Positions 24,001 to 34,575 of a DNA stretch of 64,000 bases are shown piece by piece. The notes under the pieces are model-generated. The model worked only from the letters and a program-made list of their open reading frames with translations, was not told where the DNA came from and ran no database searches. The stretch's first letter is position 1. Each line of letters starts with the position of its first letter. A program made the position numbers and the translations under genes. This stretch comes from Diphasiastrum complanatum (Eukaryota; Streptophyta; Lycopodiopsida; Lycopodiales; Lycopodiaceae): positions 67,295,940 to 67,359,939 of the forward strand of contig CM055095.1 in NCBI GenBank assembly GCA_029204225.1, in the 5' to 3' direction.

Positions 24001-26747
24001 GGAGCACACAACGTTTTCTTTGTTAGTAAGCCCTTTCGAATTTTTCGATTTCCATACAATCCCAAAACACCATTCTGCCAAGTAAAACTCTTTGAGGAAA
24101 TCACTAGTTTGTCTTCATTTTGTTCAGTTCTCTGTCGAGAAGATCTTAATTCTTTTCCAAGGTAAAATTTGCACTATTCTTAAGTGCAACATTAATTTTC
24201 ACCATGGTAGGTAGAAATAAATATGGTTGTCTTTTCAAACTTTAGGTATGAAGCTGTGTTTCTAAGACTGTAAAGTTGAGCTTTACTCTTATCATCTCGG
24301 TGTTCCATATTGACCCTCGGAGCTACTGTGTGGATTATTACAGATGACATGTTGACTGAGGAACAAAATGAAATGGTGGAATCTGCTGCTGAGATGTTAT
24401 ATGGATTGATCCACGTCCGCTACATTTTAACAAGCAAGGGAATGAGCACAATGGTGAGTCCGAAGAGAGATTATTTCTTATATGATTTTGTTGGCAAAGT
24501 GAGGTGATTTGCTTTCTGAATAGTTGCTTTAAGTTATGAATCTACTGCCTGCATATTTGAATGTTGTCTTCAATCTATTCTCAAAGTAGGTCCCTTCTGA
24601 TGGAACTACATTTCTGAACAAGCATAGTTCTATTTTTTTTTCTTTTAAGCGGTTGCAAGGCTTTATTCCTCCCTATTGAAAAGAGTGTCATAGCGCTAGC
24701 AATTGCAACCTGCATTTTGTTGCTTCAAGGCTTAGAAGCTCAAGTGCTATATATCATGCTGGACTGTTTAGCTCTTCCACACAAAACAATCACATCGCAT
24801 GTGAGTCCTGACATATATAATTTGACTTGATTTGATACTTTACAGTAATTGTTATACAATTATTGGTTACAATAGGCCATTCACTATTTCAGCATCATTT
24901 AAGGCATATAGGTCAAGCAGTTAATACATGTCTGCAATCTTTAGTTGGTATTGTCAGCTGCAGGCACAAACATTGTCTTCGTGGTTCATTTTTTGTTGTT
25001 AACGGGTGAGGATTGAATCTTACCTTCCTGGCTGTAGCTCCTGATTTTTGTTTGTCCACATCATCTTTTTTACTGTGGATGAAACCACGCGAATGTTTGG
25101 TGGTGGAGTACATGAATGAGGGGGAGGAAGGAGGAAGAGAACGGTTTTGGAGAGTCAAACAGTGAATTGGACATGCTTGCTATGTGAACCAATATTGATA
25201 GACTTTTGTGTCGCGAAGACATACACGTGAGGTTTTATAACCTCAACAGAGAAATCCTAAGATCCCTTTATCAGATGGTTGTTTTCCATCCTGTCTGGCT
25301 TGTCCGGAGGTGGAGGAGTTTAAAGGATAGCATGGTTGCTTTTTTGACAAGCTTGTAGGTTATGGGTAGGCATGAAATTGTGCATAAGGAAGCTGCCGAC
25401 AGAGGAAAGTGTGAAGAACTTGCTTTGAATGTTAGATAGCCAGACAAAAGATAATAAAAGGCCCTCCCTGCTGAACCTGAGCAATTCAGCACTTTCTTAT
25501 GCTTTATCGCTTTGCAACTTTCTTCTCAAAAAGCAAAGAGGGCCCAGCGGGAACAAGCTTGCATGTTTTCCACAGACATAGGACTCCCTTGGTGAGGAAA
25601 ATTGTGAGGTTGTAAAGCTATTTGACTTGGATACATTATTCATGCCAGTTCATTCATTTGTAGCTTTTGAGAATTTTTTGGAAATAAGTGGTTAGTGAAG
25701 TAGTGCAATGGTTTCTATGGAGCTGGGTCGCAATTCAACTTTAAGAAGTTTAGTGACATGACTGAAGGGTAGTCAGAATATGCTTTTAGAGAACCTAAAG
25801 TAAGAATGACATGTTTTTCAGGCCATGATGCTTTCATATTGAACTGAATGATCAGATTCCTGTTTTAATTTCATTTTTGCAGAGTACATGTGTCAACTAT
25901 ATGTTCCTAAATCATGTTGCAATTTATTTTTTCTCACTGCGTGTCAACTAGATGTTCTTGATTTTGAAATTGTTTTTTAGGTTGACTACAGGATTTAGCT
26001 GACTAGATGTAGATCTTATCAATTGGCATGGTGCCTGTAGCTGGAGAAGTGCAAAACTGTGGATTTTGGTAGGTGTCCTAGAGTTTACTGCTCTGGGCAG
26101 CCTTGTCTACCAATGGGTCAATCCGATATACCTCGAACCAGCACCGTGAGAATATTCTGTCCAAAGTGTGAAGACATTTATTACCCAAGGTCCAAGTACC
26201 AGGGCAGTATCCTTTGTGACACTATTCGCTTGGCATTCATTTGTAAAAACAAGATCTGTTGTATTCCATTTTTTTTGTGGCATCATGTATTATACATGTG
26301 AGGAAGAAAATCTTGCATAATAGGTTTATGGAATTTTTTGTTAAATAAAAAAAATCCATAATGCTTTTTTGATATGTTGAATGCATGAGTACTCACTGCA
26401 TGTTGCTTCAGTATTTTTGTGACTTTCTTAACAAGTACAGGCATGCTGATGTGAGTTCTCATTTTTAGATTATTGTCACTGATTTGTTGTGTGGGATGTA
26501 TTCATGGTACTGTATTTTAATAAAAACAGAGATGGACTGGTGGTACAGTGTCAAGTAGGTGATACATAGAGCAAGTATGGAATAAATTTATCCTTGAATT
26601 AAGTTTTCAGACATCGATGGAGCATATTTTGGGACTACTTTTCCACACTTGTTCCTGATGACATATCCTTATCTCAAACCAGCAAAACCTTCCCAGAGCT
26701 ATATACCCAGAGTATTCGGTTTCAAGCTCCATAAAAGTGCGAGGTAG
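14859..26747 (+). CDS. CKB: Protein kinase CK2 regulatory subunit beta
   Basis: Five coding exons: 14859-15114, 15656-15877, 24344-24453, 26041-26206 and 26611-26747, all with GT-AG borders and phases that join exactly (891 bases, 296 residues plus TAG). The protein binds and stabilises the CK2 catalytic subunits as a dimer, mainly in nucleus and cytosol. It starts MYKERS, as plant CK2-beta proteins do, so I chose this Met over in-frame upstream codons. A Ser-rich plant-specific N-terminal extension occupies residues 1-90, followed by the acidic run [16 protein letters not shown]. The conserved core reads [17 protein letters not shown] and [20 protein letters not shown]. The dimerising zinc finger has Cys208, 213, 236 and 239 with the family spacing of 5, 23 and 3. 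The end ([10 protein letters not shown]) is intact. Intron 3 is 8.5 kb and full of mobile elements. Family identity is essentially certain and the gene looks functional. Confidence 0.96.
16520..18080 (-). pseudogene. Copia fragment: zinc knuckle to integrase, truncated at both ends
   Basis: A second Copia copy, antisense within CK2-beta intron 3. Reading leftward: a zinc-knuckle remnant ([11 protein letters not shown], first Cys lost) near 18070, the protease site [12 protein letters not shown] at about 17885, GAG-preintegrase ([10 protein letters not shown]), an integrase core with [14 protein letters not shown] and [12 protein letters not shown], and the downstream domain up to [12 protein letters not shown]. 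The 481-codon frame from 17965 is free of stops until 16523. It then ends without RT or RNase H. At 18071-18105 the Copia sequence joins an unrelated repeat also found at 7381-7415. No LTRs were seen. It differs clearly in sequence from the 1-6.6 kb element. Confidence 0.9.
18071..18330. repeat. Repeat segment shared with 7381-7520, at the Copia breakpoint
   Basis: TTGTTTAACACCTTTCACC and its surroundings (18078-18105) are identical to 7388-7415. Both copies are followed by ATGCATGCATCC-rich DNA. The Copia coding sequence stops here, so this marks an insertion or deletion border. Confidence 0.6.
18340..18425 (-). mobile_element. Diverged relative of the MITE-like repeat
   Basis: A (TG)n run at 18341-18361 leads into GACGTTTTATGCCGGCAAAG, CGTGATATTTTTGTTGGCAC, in the order seen at 30490-30530 (GATGTTTTTTGCGGGCAGAG, GTGACATTTTTGGCGGTAC). 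It is shorter and more diverged than the other two copies. Confidence 0.45.
18450..18580. repeat. GTTGACGGGCG dispersed repeat
   Basis: Several copies of CGTTGACGGGCGGCCAACGATCT-like phrases. Related phrases (GTTGACGGGCGATAACGACC, GCCGATCTAGGTGACGG) occur at 38396-38500 and 39349-39453, so this is a dispersed repeat family. Confidence 0.55.
18755..19250. repeat. Long (TG)n-rich compound microsatellite
   Basis: About 370 bases of interrupted TG, TGTA and TGCG units, followed by a pure TG array near 19218-19246. The long ORFs on both strands here (such as a His/Thr-rich one) are simply translations of the repeat. Confidence 0.93.
19268..19435. repeat. Telomere-like degenerate repeat
   Basis: Contains TTTAGGGTTTAGG and several AAACCCT or TAAACCC phrases within a longer string of GGCATTA units. 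The plant telomere unit TTTAGGG is recognisable but only a few exact copies occur. This is an interstitial relic or a chance low-complexity tract and not a chromosome end. Confidence 0.5.
19460..19630 (+). repeat. Minisatellite, period 70-72 bp, three units
   Basis: GGAGTCGCGATTAGC starts units at about 19468, 19540 and 19610. Each is followed by TATAGAGGGCTCAGAAGATA-like sequence and GAAGCAATAGAGGACT-like sequence. Confidence 0.85.
20485..20727 (-). CDS. First coding exon of a CUE-domain ubiquitin-system protein (partial)
   Basis: Minus-strand exon of 81 codons from ATG at 20727 to a donor AAGCAG|GTGTGC at 20484. The start reads [20 protein letters not shown], then [13 protein letters not shown], matching from memory the N terminus of a conserved plant family of small CUE-domain proteins that bind ubiquitin. 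The exon ends with [11 protein letters not shown], the first helix of the CUE domain, where the family has an intron. The second half of the CUE domain should follow leftward on the minus strand. I searched 18200-20480 by eye and did not find it. The exon is open and unmutated. It lies antisense inside CK2-beta intron 3. Either the downstream exon lies beyond the inserted repeats or the gene is truncated. Confidence 0.72.
20957..21014. repeat. (TG)n-(GA)n compound microsatellite
   Basis: A short TG array passes directly into about 20 GA units. It lies about 230 bases upstream of the CUE start. Confidence 0.92.
21440..22990 (+). mobile_element. LINE fragment: 3' end of RT and C-terminal region
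   Basis: Coding remnant of a non-LTR retrotransposon. The region after the RT catalytic site reads [16 protein letters not shown], then [10 protein letters not shown] and [16 protein letters not shown], typical of the LINE thumb and downstream region. Separate frames then carry [16 protein letters not shown] and, near 22380, [20 protein letters not shown], which has the Cys-Cys-His-Cys pattern of the LINE C-terminal zinc-binding domain. At least three frames are needed, so it is decayed. The noncoding tail contains AATAAAG near 22968 and ends in a (TG)n array, giving a plausible 3' end. The catalytic RT core and ORF1 are absent, as expected of a 5'-truncated insertion. Confidence 0.85.
23540..23900 (+). 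pseudogene. Copia gag zinc knuckle and protease remnant
   Basis: A third Copia piece, plus strand, in CK2-beta intron 3. One frame reads [18 protein letters not shown], a zinc knuckle with two of its Cys positions replaced by Phe. About 150 bases on, another frame reads [19 protein letters not shown], and a third continues [16 protein letters not shown], the region after the Copia protease active site. Frame changes show it is dead. No integrase or RT follows before CK2-beta exon 4 (third coding exon) at 24344. Confidence 0.72.
24454..26040 (+). other. Intron of CK2-beta, no further gene seen
   Basis: AT-rich intron DNA between the exons ending at 24453 and starting at 26041. Short ORFs on both strands lack family motifs. 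Confidence 0.6.
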
Positions 26748-27839
26748 CTACGGAACAACTCTTTTGAAACCACCAAGATGAGGATTGTATTTCTGCTCTT
26801 GCAGTGGAATTTGTGAGAGTGGGCTCATTTATAACCTTTTTGATTTTGATTGATAACAACAGCGAAACTGTGTAGTTTGTCCTCCTATAAAGCAGGCTCA
26901 TACACCGTTTTGCCCTCAGTCTTATAGTTGGTGCTACTGGTCTATATTTTCTACAACACTTATATGGCTTTAGCCAACATTTTCATCTTCGGTTTGTTGC
27001 CTCTTATGACATGACTTTCACCTATTCATGTAATTTTTTGGCTTCAGTAGGGTTCTAGTAACAGACGAAGCTATTGGTAGAGGGTAATCTACTGGAATGT
27101 AGATATGAGTTCATGAGGTTCAGGCTTGTCTCTTTTTCTTTCTGGGGAATTTGTGAATCAACAGCGGATATTTCTATGGTTTTGATGGAGTAAATTTGCA
27201 GCACAGTGCAAGTTTTTGCTGGAACAGAATATGTTCCACTTACAAAATGGTATGTAGATGAACTTATAGAATGACTTAGAACATTTTTTTTATCAGTCTT
27301 AACTGTTTGACTATCAAGATGTCCATGATATGGCATTGCATGCTGAAACCAACTTCAATTCAACTGAGTGCATTCGACAGATTAAGCACCTTTCTTAATA
27401 TCTCAGTTTCTCACAGCACTGTTTCTATTTTGATAGCATTTATGTTATCACAATCTCAAGTCAATTCTCGAGTTCTTGGTATTAACTTTGTTTTATATAA
27501 CTGCCATTCCATTTTTTATATAATTGCATAGTTTTCTCTGTTGACATACTATTATATACAACTTGATTGTAGTTCCCAGGTATGGTAGTTTTCATCTTCA
27601 TTGAATTCCATTACTGTTCCATGTTAGTACCATCTGTGTTGTTTTCATGTATATTTATCTATTTGTTGTACTGGTTTTGGCTTCTAGCTGGTTTGGGTTT
27701 ATCCAAGAGATTTTTGATCTTCTTGATATCTAATGTCTTTCAAATTACTTATGAGGCCATGTGAAGAGATCTGGTTAGTTGTATACACATTGTTTCATGT
27801 CATTTTTACAAATCTCTCATTTACAATAGTATAAAGTAT

Positions 27840-28300
27840 TATCTGATGTAGTCCCTAAAGTATGGCCTGTTGGTTGAGTGCTCCTTTCCTCACTGTGATT
27901 GTGGCCTGAAGTTGTATTACACTCAGGTGCACATCAACATACAAGATAAATTTAGAACTAAGGAAGCGGACCCCGGACGTGGACGCGCGGACGCGGACGC
28001 CTCAGGGGTGCGTCCGCATCCCCCATTTGCCATCCATTCTGTCTACCTAGGAGGAGGTGGATGGAGAGCGTGTGCACGGCCAGGATGTATTGCTAGCGTG
28101 AGGTAGGAGATGGCTGAGAGCCTAGGCGGTGGTATGGGACGCCGTCTGGGATAGAGGTCGGATCCAGCTTGATACGGTCACAGGCCAGGGCACGGTGGGT
28201 GGATCCGGATCAGGTCCTATGGCGGGGTGGAACGTGATTCGTTCGGTCTCTTGTGGTTAACCGGCACCTGGAGGTTTGCAGTAAGTAAGATTGTAACATA
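27840..28300 (+). mobile_element. Putative 5' LTR region of a plus-strand LTR element
   Basis: DNA just upstream of an initiator-tRNA primer-binding site, ending TTGTAACA, a possible LTR end. It includes a GC-rich block at 27965-28025 (GCGGACGCGGACGC, GGGGTGCGTCCG) related to the modules at 37.8-39.3 kb. The LTR start is not visible and no second LTR was found. Confidence 0.45.
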
Positions 28301-28313
28301 TGGTATCAGAGCC
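28301..28313 (+). other. Primer-binding site (initiator tRNA-Met)
   Basis: TGGTATCAGAGCC is the classical plant retrotransposon primer-binding site complementary to the 3' end of initiator tRNA-Met. It lies two bases after a possible LTR end and about 850 bases upstream of a gag ORF in the same orientation. Confidence 0.8.
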
Positions 28314-29165
28314 ACTGCATGTTGAAAGCAGGTGCGTTGATCCGTAGAGTTTTTCTTGTAAGTTTTGGCGCTTATGACGGATTTCAGAACGGGTTTAAAA
28401 CACATTTTTTATGCGTGTTTTTCTATTCTTCCTTCCGCTGTTTTTTAAAAAAAAAAAGTGGTAGGGGCCCTAAGGAGGACTTGCCATGTGGCACTGTCCA
28501 GGGAAGGACAGGTGGCGGTCCCTCCTACTAAGATTTTGCTCCAGAATCGTGGATTCTTGGTCGCGATGGGGCCCTCCTCAGTTTAAACAAAATCGGATTT
28601 TCTTTTCATCGCTGTTTGACCAGCGGGAGTGACCAGAAAGTGTTGAGATAACTTGCTACGTGGCGTCATATGGACCAGGAGCGGTGGCAGCTGGAAGCCC
28701 CCTCCTATTCCGATGAATGTCAGATCTTCAGTTGTGGAAATTGGGGCCCTCCCTGAAAGTTTACACCAGTTTTCCTCTTCCTATTGCTGTCTGCCAGCGA
28801 TGGACAGGTGGAAGGAAAAGTAGAAATGGAAGGGGAGAAAGGGGCTGTAGGCCACCTGGCAAATTGCTAGGAGAAGGCCAGAAGGCTGAGGTGGAGGCTA
28901 GGTGGCAAGGCAAGGCCACTTGGCAGTTGGTAGGATGGCATGAAGAGGGAGGTATGCCTCTTCTATGCTTCTGTTTTGTGTGAAAAGAGGTGGAGGTGGT
29001 GGTGCATCCTTCTCTTTGCTCTCTCGTATTCCTCTTGGCAGCCATGGACAACACCATTTGGTTTGTGAAGAGACAGCAAGAGTAGTCTTGTATCTACCTT
29101 CCTTGAGTAGCTTTTGATTCTCTTCTTTCATCTCTTCTTAATTCACCTCTCTTCTCTTTGTAAAA

Positions 29166-29546
29166 ATGGAGCCTACTCCTACTACACAGCCTATGTTCCC
29201 TGTTCATGAGGCTACAGTATATGCCTCTGTCTTAGACCCTGATGCTTTGATGCTAGCTATTAACAGTCTACAACAACGGATTGTGGATATGCAAGCTAAG
29301 CATAGTCTGGATCAACATGACCTCAAGGAATTGACGCAGCTAAGGCAATTGGTGCATCAACCCTTGTTTACTCCTGAATTTTTTGCTGGGGAAAAGGAGG
29401 ATAGAACCCCGGAGGCGGTCTTGCAATGGCTGGATCGATGGAATTTGCACTTTTCCATGCACGATTCATCCGAGGACAACAAGATCAATCTAGCCGTCAT
29501 GTACCTGCGAGGTAAAGCATTTACCTGGTGGCAAGATAAGATATAA
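29166..29546 (+). pseudogene. Retrotransposon gag fragment
   Basis: Open frame of 126 codons from MEPTPTTQPMFPVHE to a stop at 29544-29546. It has an N-terminal helical region (INSLQQRIVDMQAKHSLDQH) and then the gag capsid signature: TPEFFAGEKEDRTPEAVLQW, then INLAVMYLRGKAFTWWQDKI. The last phrase corresponds to the conserved A..WW of plant retrotransposon gag proteins. The frame stops just after it, where the rest of capsid and the zinc knuckle should follow, and no pol follows. With the primer-binding site at 28301 it forms a deleted LTR element. Confidence 0.8.
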
Positions 29547-29549
29547 GGG

Positions 29550-30345
29550 GTAAGCTTGAAGTTTTTAGGAATTGGGAGGATTTTTGTAAGGCCTTTAAGG
29601 CGGCCTTCCTTTTTATTCTTGATGATTTTGAATTTTACCGTCAATATGCAACGATCCATATTTTCTCTCCCCTTCTGATCTCCACAGCGCTGTGTGATCA
29701 TGCCCATAAGCATCGGTCCACAGATTGAGAAGAGAAGAAAAGAAAGAGAGAGACAATTTAAGCTTGTGGGCTTGAGCCTATCGGGTGTAGAAAGTGAGCG
29801 TCCATCAAACATGCCACTCATATTGGTTTTCAATACCTATGAACTATAACAAACCATTTGATCAACAACCAGCCCTGTCTTACTACTTATTGATTGCAGA
29901 GGCAGATCTAAGAACAGTGTGTTTAGGTTAGAAAAGTAAAACTCAACGCCTTTAATAGCTAGGAAGATCAAAGAGATCACAAGCAGATGTGCTGCCCAAA
30001 ATCCAGGCTTATGTCACCTGCAAGCTAATTGACTGGGTGCTTCTGGGAATCAAAGCTGCTCGTGCTGTAGCTGAGAGAGAGGGGACGTACCTTTGTAAAT
30101 GCTGTAAATGCTGATGTAAACGCTTCAACACCTCCAAGTAATCGTGCTTCAACACCTCCAAACTCGGGATTCAACACCTCCAAGAAACTCACGCAGGAAA
30201 AAATGCGCTACAACATTCAAGAAGGGCTGGCTATTTCTGCAACGACCGTAGGCTAGATCCTCAATGGTTGCAGCACAAGACCATTGCGGTGGAGGAGGAT
30301 GAGGAAGAGAGAGAGAGGCCCGATGGAGGAGGATGGAGTTCGATC

Positions 30346-30399
<54 letters not shown>

Positions 30400-30430
30400 T
30401 CGAGGGAAATATAGGATTTGAATCTGGGGA
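29550..30430. other. Noncoding stretch with (GA)n array
   Basis: No coding motif. A (GA)n array of about 25 units lies at 30347-30396. Three short phrases CACCTCCAA repeat at 30128-30185. Confidence 0.6.
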
Positions 30431-30568
30431 GTTGAGACAATGAATTTTTTTTATAGGTGTATATTTTTAAAAATACATAGTTTTTGTGTGATGTTTTTTG
30501 CGGGCAGAGTGTGACATTTTTGGCGGTACAAAGTTAATTTTTTACGGCAACCCTTACACTCTCTCTCT

Positions 30569-30606
<38 letters not shown>
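30430..30606 (-). mobile_element. Small dispersed repeat, MITE-like, copy B (inverted)
   Basis: The reverse complement matches 8208-8320: the (TA)n edge, TTTTAGAGAGAGAGTGTA, CCGCCAAAAATGTCACACTC, TGCCCGCAAAAAACATCACA. Its (TA)n array (about 30571-30606) directly abuts the hAT transposase ATG at 30606. Confidence 0.6.
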
Positions 30607-30610
<4 letters not shown>

Positions 30611-33590
30611 CGCTTGTCCCATTTGGGATGAGGTGGAGTTGATGCCCGACAAAAAGTGGCGTTGCCCTTTTTGTCGAAAGCAATTCACAGGGAACGCGTC
30701 TCGGGTTCGAGCACATTTGGGGGGATTGCGAGTCCGACCCACGGGGGGACGCTACGGGATCGACGTTTGTATGGTCATCCCCGCTGCGGAGAGGGCTCGC
30801 ATTTTCGAGGCATATTCTGAGCCAGTTGCTGAGCCCGGTGAGCCGTCCACAGATGTCGCGGACTCTGTTTCCATTGCTACACCCAGTGCCACCCACCCTG
30901 CCACTGCCCCACCCCCACTGTCGCATCCGCACCCGCCACCGCCTCCGCCACAGCCACTCGTACCCCCTCCGCCAGTACTCCCCATGGATCCAAAGCCTCC
31001 ACTGTTGCACCTACGCCTGTGCCATCACCGTCAGATCTACACGGCCCGTCCACATCCTCCGCTTTCGCACCTACACCTATGCCACCACCTCCAGGTCCGT
31101 ATCGTCCATCCACATCCTCCCAGCCATCCACAACCTGAGGCACCAGACAGATGTCCATGCCGGGATCTTTCAGAGAGGGGCAACATAGAGAGGCCACCAG
31201 GACCATAGCACAGATGTTCTATGACCTGAACCTCCCATTTATCATGGCATCATCCCACATCTTTCGAGAGGCTATCTCGAAAGTTACAGTCTGTGGGCCC
31301 GGCTACACACCACCCACAGCCAACGCACTACGCGGCCCTTTGCTCCAGGAGCGGGTTGCATCAGTCAGAGAGAGACTAGTCGCACTGCATGAGGCTTGAG
31401 ATAGATACGGTTGTTCCATCATGGCTGATGGGTGGATTGGTCGTCGTAGACGTCCACTCATTAACGTGATTGTTTCTAGTTGTTACGCTTCCATGTTCCT
31501 GCGCAACATCGACGCCTCTGAGGCAGGGAGAGTGCATTCGGCCGAGTACATTTACAGCATCATCCGCGCAGCGATAGAGGAGGTCGGGCCACAGCGTGTT
31601 GTCCAGGTAAATTTGCTTTCATCGGTTGCTTGGTCATTTACTGCTTAATGTTGATACAAAAGTTTTGCATGGTTTTGCATTAATTGCAATGTGTTTCCAA
31701 ACTGTGAACTGATCATGTGAACGTATCGCAAAAGGTTGTGACGGACAATGCGTCCAACTGCCGCGATATGAGGGAGCTTTTTATGGTAGAGTACCCCTCC
31801 ATTGTGTGGACTCCATGTGCCGCACACTCACTGGACCTCCTCCTGCATTCCATCGGGCGCCTGCCTTGGGTCAGTGAGATTCTCACGAGGGCACTTGCGG
31901 TTGTGGCCTTCGTCACACGCAAGCGCCGCATGACTGCGTTTTTCCGCACATTGAGCAGGTAAGATGCTACTTATTTTTTTGGCTTGTTCAAGATGCTTCA
32001 TTTTTTTTGCTCGTTCCATGTGTGTCTCTCATTCCGTTTGTCAATGCAGGCTCGACTTGAAGAAGCCCGCTCGCATCCGCTTCGCCTACCAGTTCATCAT
32101 GCTTGAGCGGCTACACAAGTTCAAGGGTGATTTGCGGCACATGGCTACTTCTGCAGAGTTCACCGCCATGGACCTGTCCACGACCCCAGAGGGCTTGGCC
32201 TTCCACGACATCCTCTTCATGCTTCTTGGTTTCCAAGGGGAGGCTCGAACTTGGGACCAAAGAAACTTTGGATACACATCCTCTTCATGGAGCCTTTCTG
32301 GGTGGATATGTAGCAGCTGATGGACGTCATGTGCCCCATCTACTGTGTTCTGAGGCTCGTTGATCGCGAGGGGTGCACGATGGGTCTCATATACGAGTTC
32401 ATGGACCGCATAGGCGAGTCTCTCCAGCGTTCTGAGCTGGACCGGGCCAGGTATAACTTTTTTCGTCTCACCATCTTTCTTTCCATTTACACTCTGTTTC
32501 GTCTTGCTGCCGCAACACGATGGTATGTAATTGTTGCCTCCATATGGTATGGTCCACAAGATGGAGCCTATTTGACGGTTGTGGCAGCGGCGATGGGATA
32601 AGTTTCACCGGCCCATTCACAGTGTGGCCCACATACTGCATCCGCAATTTCAGAGCGAGAGATAGTACGATGATGCAGAGCTGCATGTAGACTGGTTCTC
32701 ATACATCCGCCTCCTCAGCAGCGACACTAGTATCCGCAGCGCTCGAGGAGCAAAGGCTTAGTTACAAGTAAACTCTTGCTTTGTCGTACGTTGTCGTTCG
32801 TTCAATTTCCCTGCGCGGGCTCAAGTGTACTCACACACATCGCTGCTCAACTGTAGGCACTGTCTGGGGCTGTTCGACGAAGGCCTTGCACGTGTCCGAG
32901 AGAACAGGCTTTTGCTTGTATCAGGGTGGGAGAGCTACGGCGCTGGACAGCCAAACTTGAGGACGCTCACGCTCCGAGTCCTTTCACAAGTATGTTGTCT
33001 AATCTCATTCATCCAACCAATTTTCGCATTTTCTCTACAAGGTCGGTACTCACTCGAGTTGTTGCCAATTAATGCAAAACTGTTCTGCTTGCGTGTGCGA
33101 ACAGAACTGGTCAAAGTTCAGCCTTGTTCACACGAACAGGCGAAACCGTCTGACAACTGAGCGATGCAATGACTTGGTGTACTGCAACACCAACACCAGG
33201 GTGGTTCGATGCATCACGGAGAGCATGAGGGCAGGAGGCGCACGCGCCCTACTGCTGCAGGTATATTTCGTTGCTCTATCGTTTTGCGTTCGTATTAGTT
33301 TAAGACATCTAGTTTAATGCCCTCACGATTGCTTCGACTATTCTCACGAATGATTGACTGCAGGTCAATCCCGATGAGTGCCTGGATGCAGCGGCCGATC
33401 ATGAGGCAGAGCCAGAGGTTGATTCAGACGATGCCGCTGTGTGTCTGCGGGGTGATCCCGAGGATGATGCCGATGCCGATGAGTCCACCCCTCTTTCTGC
33501 CGATGTTCCATTGCCCTCCTCTGATAATGAGCCCACATATGATTCAGACGAGACGGTCGACCTTGCAGCGGATCTTCACTTTGTAAAATC
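30606..33590 (+). pseudogene. hAT-family transposase, multi-exon, decayed
   Basis: A BED zinc finger at the start (WRCPFCRKQFTGNASRVRAH), a Pro-rich linker, then a DUF659-like catalytic domain: GCSIMADGWIGRRRRPLIN, FLRNIDASEA, a split joined across GT-AG borders (31606/31735) giving VVQ-VVTDNASNCRDM, then WTPCAAHSLDLLLHSIG. Further exons start at 32050, with a GEARTW region, FHRPIHSVAHILHPQF near 32610, and the hAT dimerisation domain with NWSKFSLVHTNRRNRLT near 33110. An acidic tail ends near 33590. It is dead: the linker and catalytic domain are in different frames, a stop replaces a Trp at 31400, and further stops and shifts lie near 32320 and 32660. No terminal inverted repeats were found. 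Confidence 0.88.
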
Positions 33591-33629
33591 AGCAAGGGTG
33601 CTGATTTTTCAGCCAAATCAGAAGATAAA

Positions 33630-34575
33630 AATTGCCTATCCTGAGCCGTTTTTACGTTTTCGCGAGCAATAAGCAACATTCATATCATGCAGGAAATCTA
33701 CTGCTGCTTTAACCTTGAGGCTTTTGAGGCCCACTGAAATGGGAGCCCTAGGCTGGAAACCATACATCAGAGAAAATGGACTAAAACCTGTCGCTGAGTG
33801 CTTTGCACTATTATATGCAAACTCAATCATTGGAAGAGACCTTTCCCAATCCGACTGTCTTTTGAAAACATATGCCTGAAGCATATTTTCCATAGACTGG
33901 TTTGTCCTCTCTGTCTGACCATCCGATTCAGGATGATCTGATGACCCCAAACTTAGGGTGGTCTCTAATTTCTCAAAGACCGCTTGCCAGAATTTGCCAA
34001 TGAACTTTGGATCTCGATCACTAACAATGTCATTCGGCAAACCAAACAATCTGAACAACTTTTCCACGAAAAGCTGTGCAAGTTCAAAAGCTTTGACAGT
34101 TTGCTTGGTTGGTATGAACTGCGCCATTTTAGTTAACCTGTCAACTATTACCCAAATGGCGGCATTTTGCTTCCTCGTCCAGGGCAGCCCAACCACAAAG
34201 TCCATGGAAATGCTTTCCCACTTTCTTTCGGGAATTTCCAAGGGCATTAACAAACCAGTTGCCTTAAGTCTTTCAGCTTTGTTAACTTGGCATTGCGCAC
34301 ACGAACTTTCCCAGATATGGACGAAGAAGATCGTTCATCATCTGCTGGAAAGTCGCTGGAGCATTTGTCAAGCCAAATGGTAAAACCAGAAACTCATAAT
34401 GGCCGTACCTAGTTCTAAACCCGGTTTTTTCAATATCCTCCGTCTTTATGCGAATCTGATGATACCCTGATCTCAAATCGATTTTGGTGAAGTACTTTGC
34501 ACCATGCAATCGATCAACCAGTTCATCCATTCGCGGCAAAGGATAACAGTTTTGAATCGTTAACTTATTCACAAG
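33630..34575 (-). pseudogene. Gypsy fragment: RT fused to integrase by internal deletion
   Basis: The minus strand begins inside a Gypsy reverse transcriptase ([52 protein letters not shown]). It breaks at PYLGKF near 34305, just before the YxDD catalytic motif. The sequence then passes in another frame into the integrase: the end of the HHCC finger ([13 protein letters not shown]), then ISMDFVVGLPWT, IVSDRDPKF, and SDHPESDGQTERTNQ with catalytic Asp and Glu positions present, and the chromo-proximal tail ARENVKTAQDRQF in a shifted frame near 33650. The RT active site, RNase H and integrase N terminus are therefore deleted. The left end meets the hAT tail. No LTRs were seen. Confidence 0.88.

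Noticed and set aside
29357-29833. 158-codon minus-strand ORF
   Set aside because: It is antisense to the gag frame, which has a recognisable capsid motif.
30567-31010. Gly/Trp-rich minus-strand ORFs
   Set aside because: They are shadows of the Pro-rich linker of the hAT transposase and of the (TA)n array.
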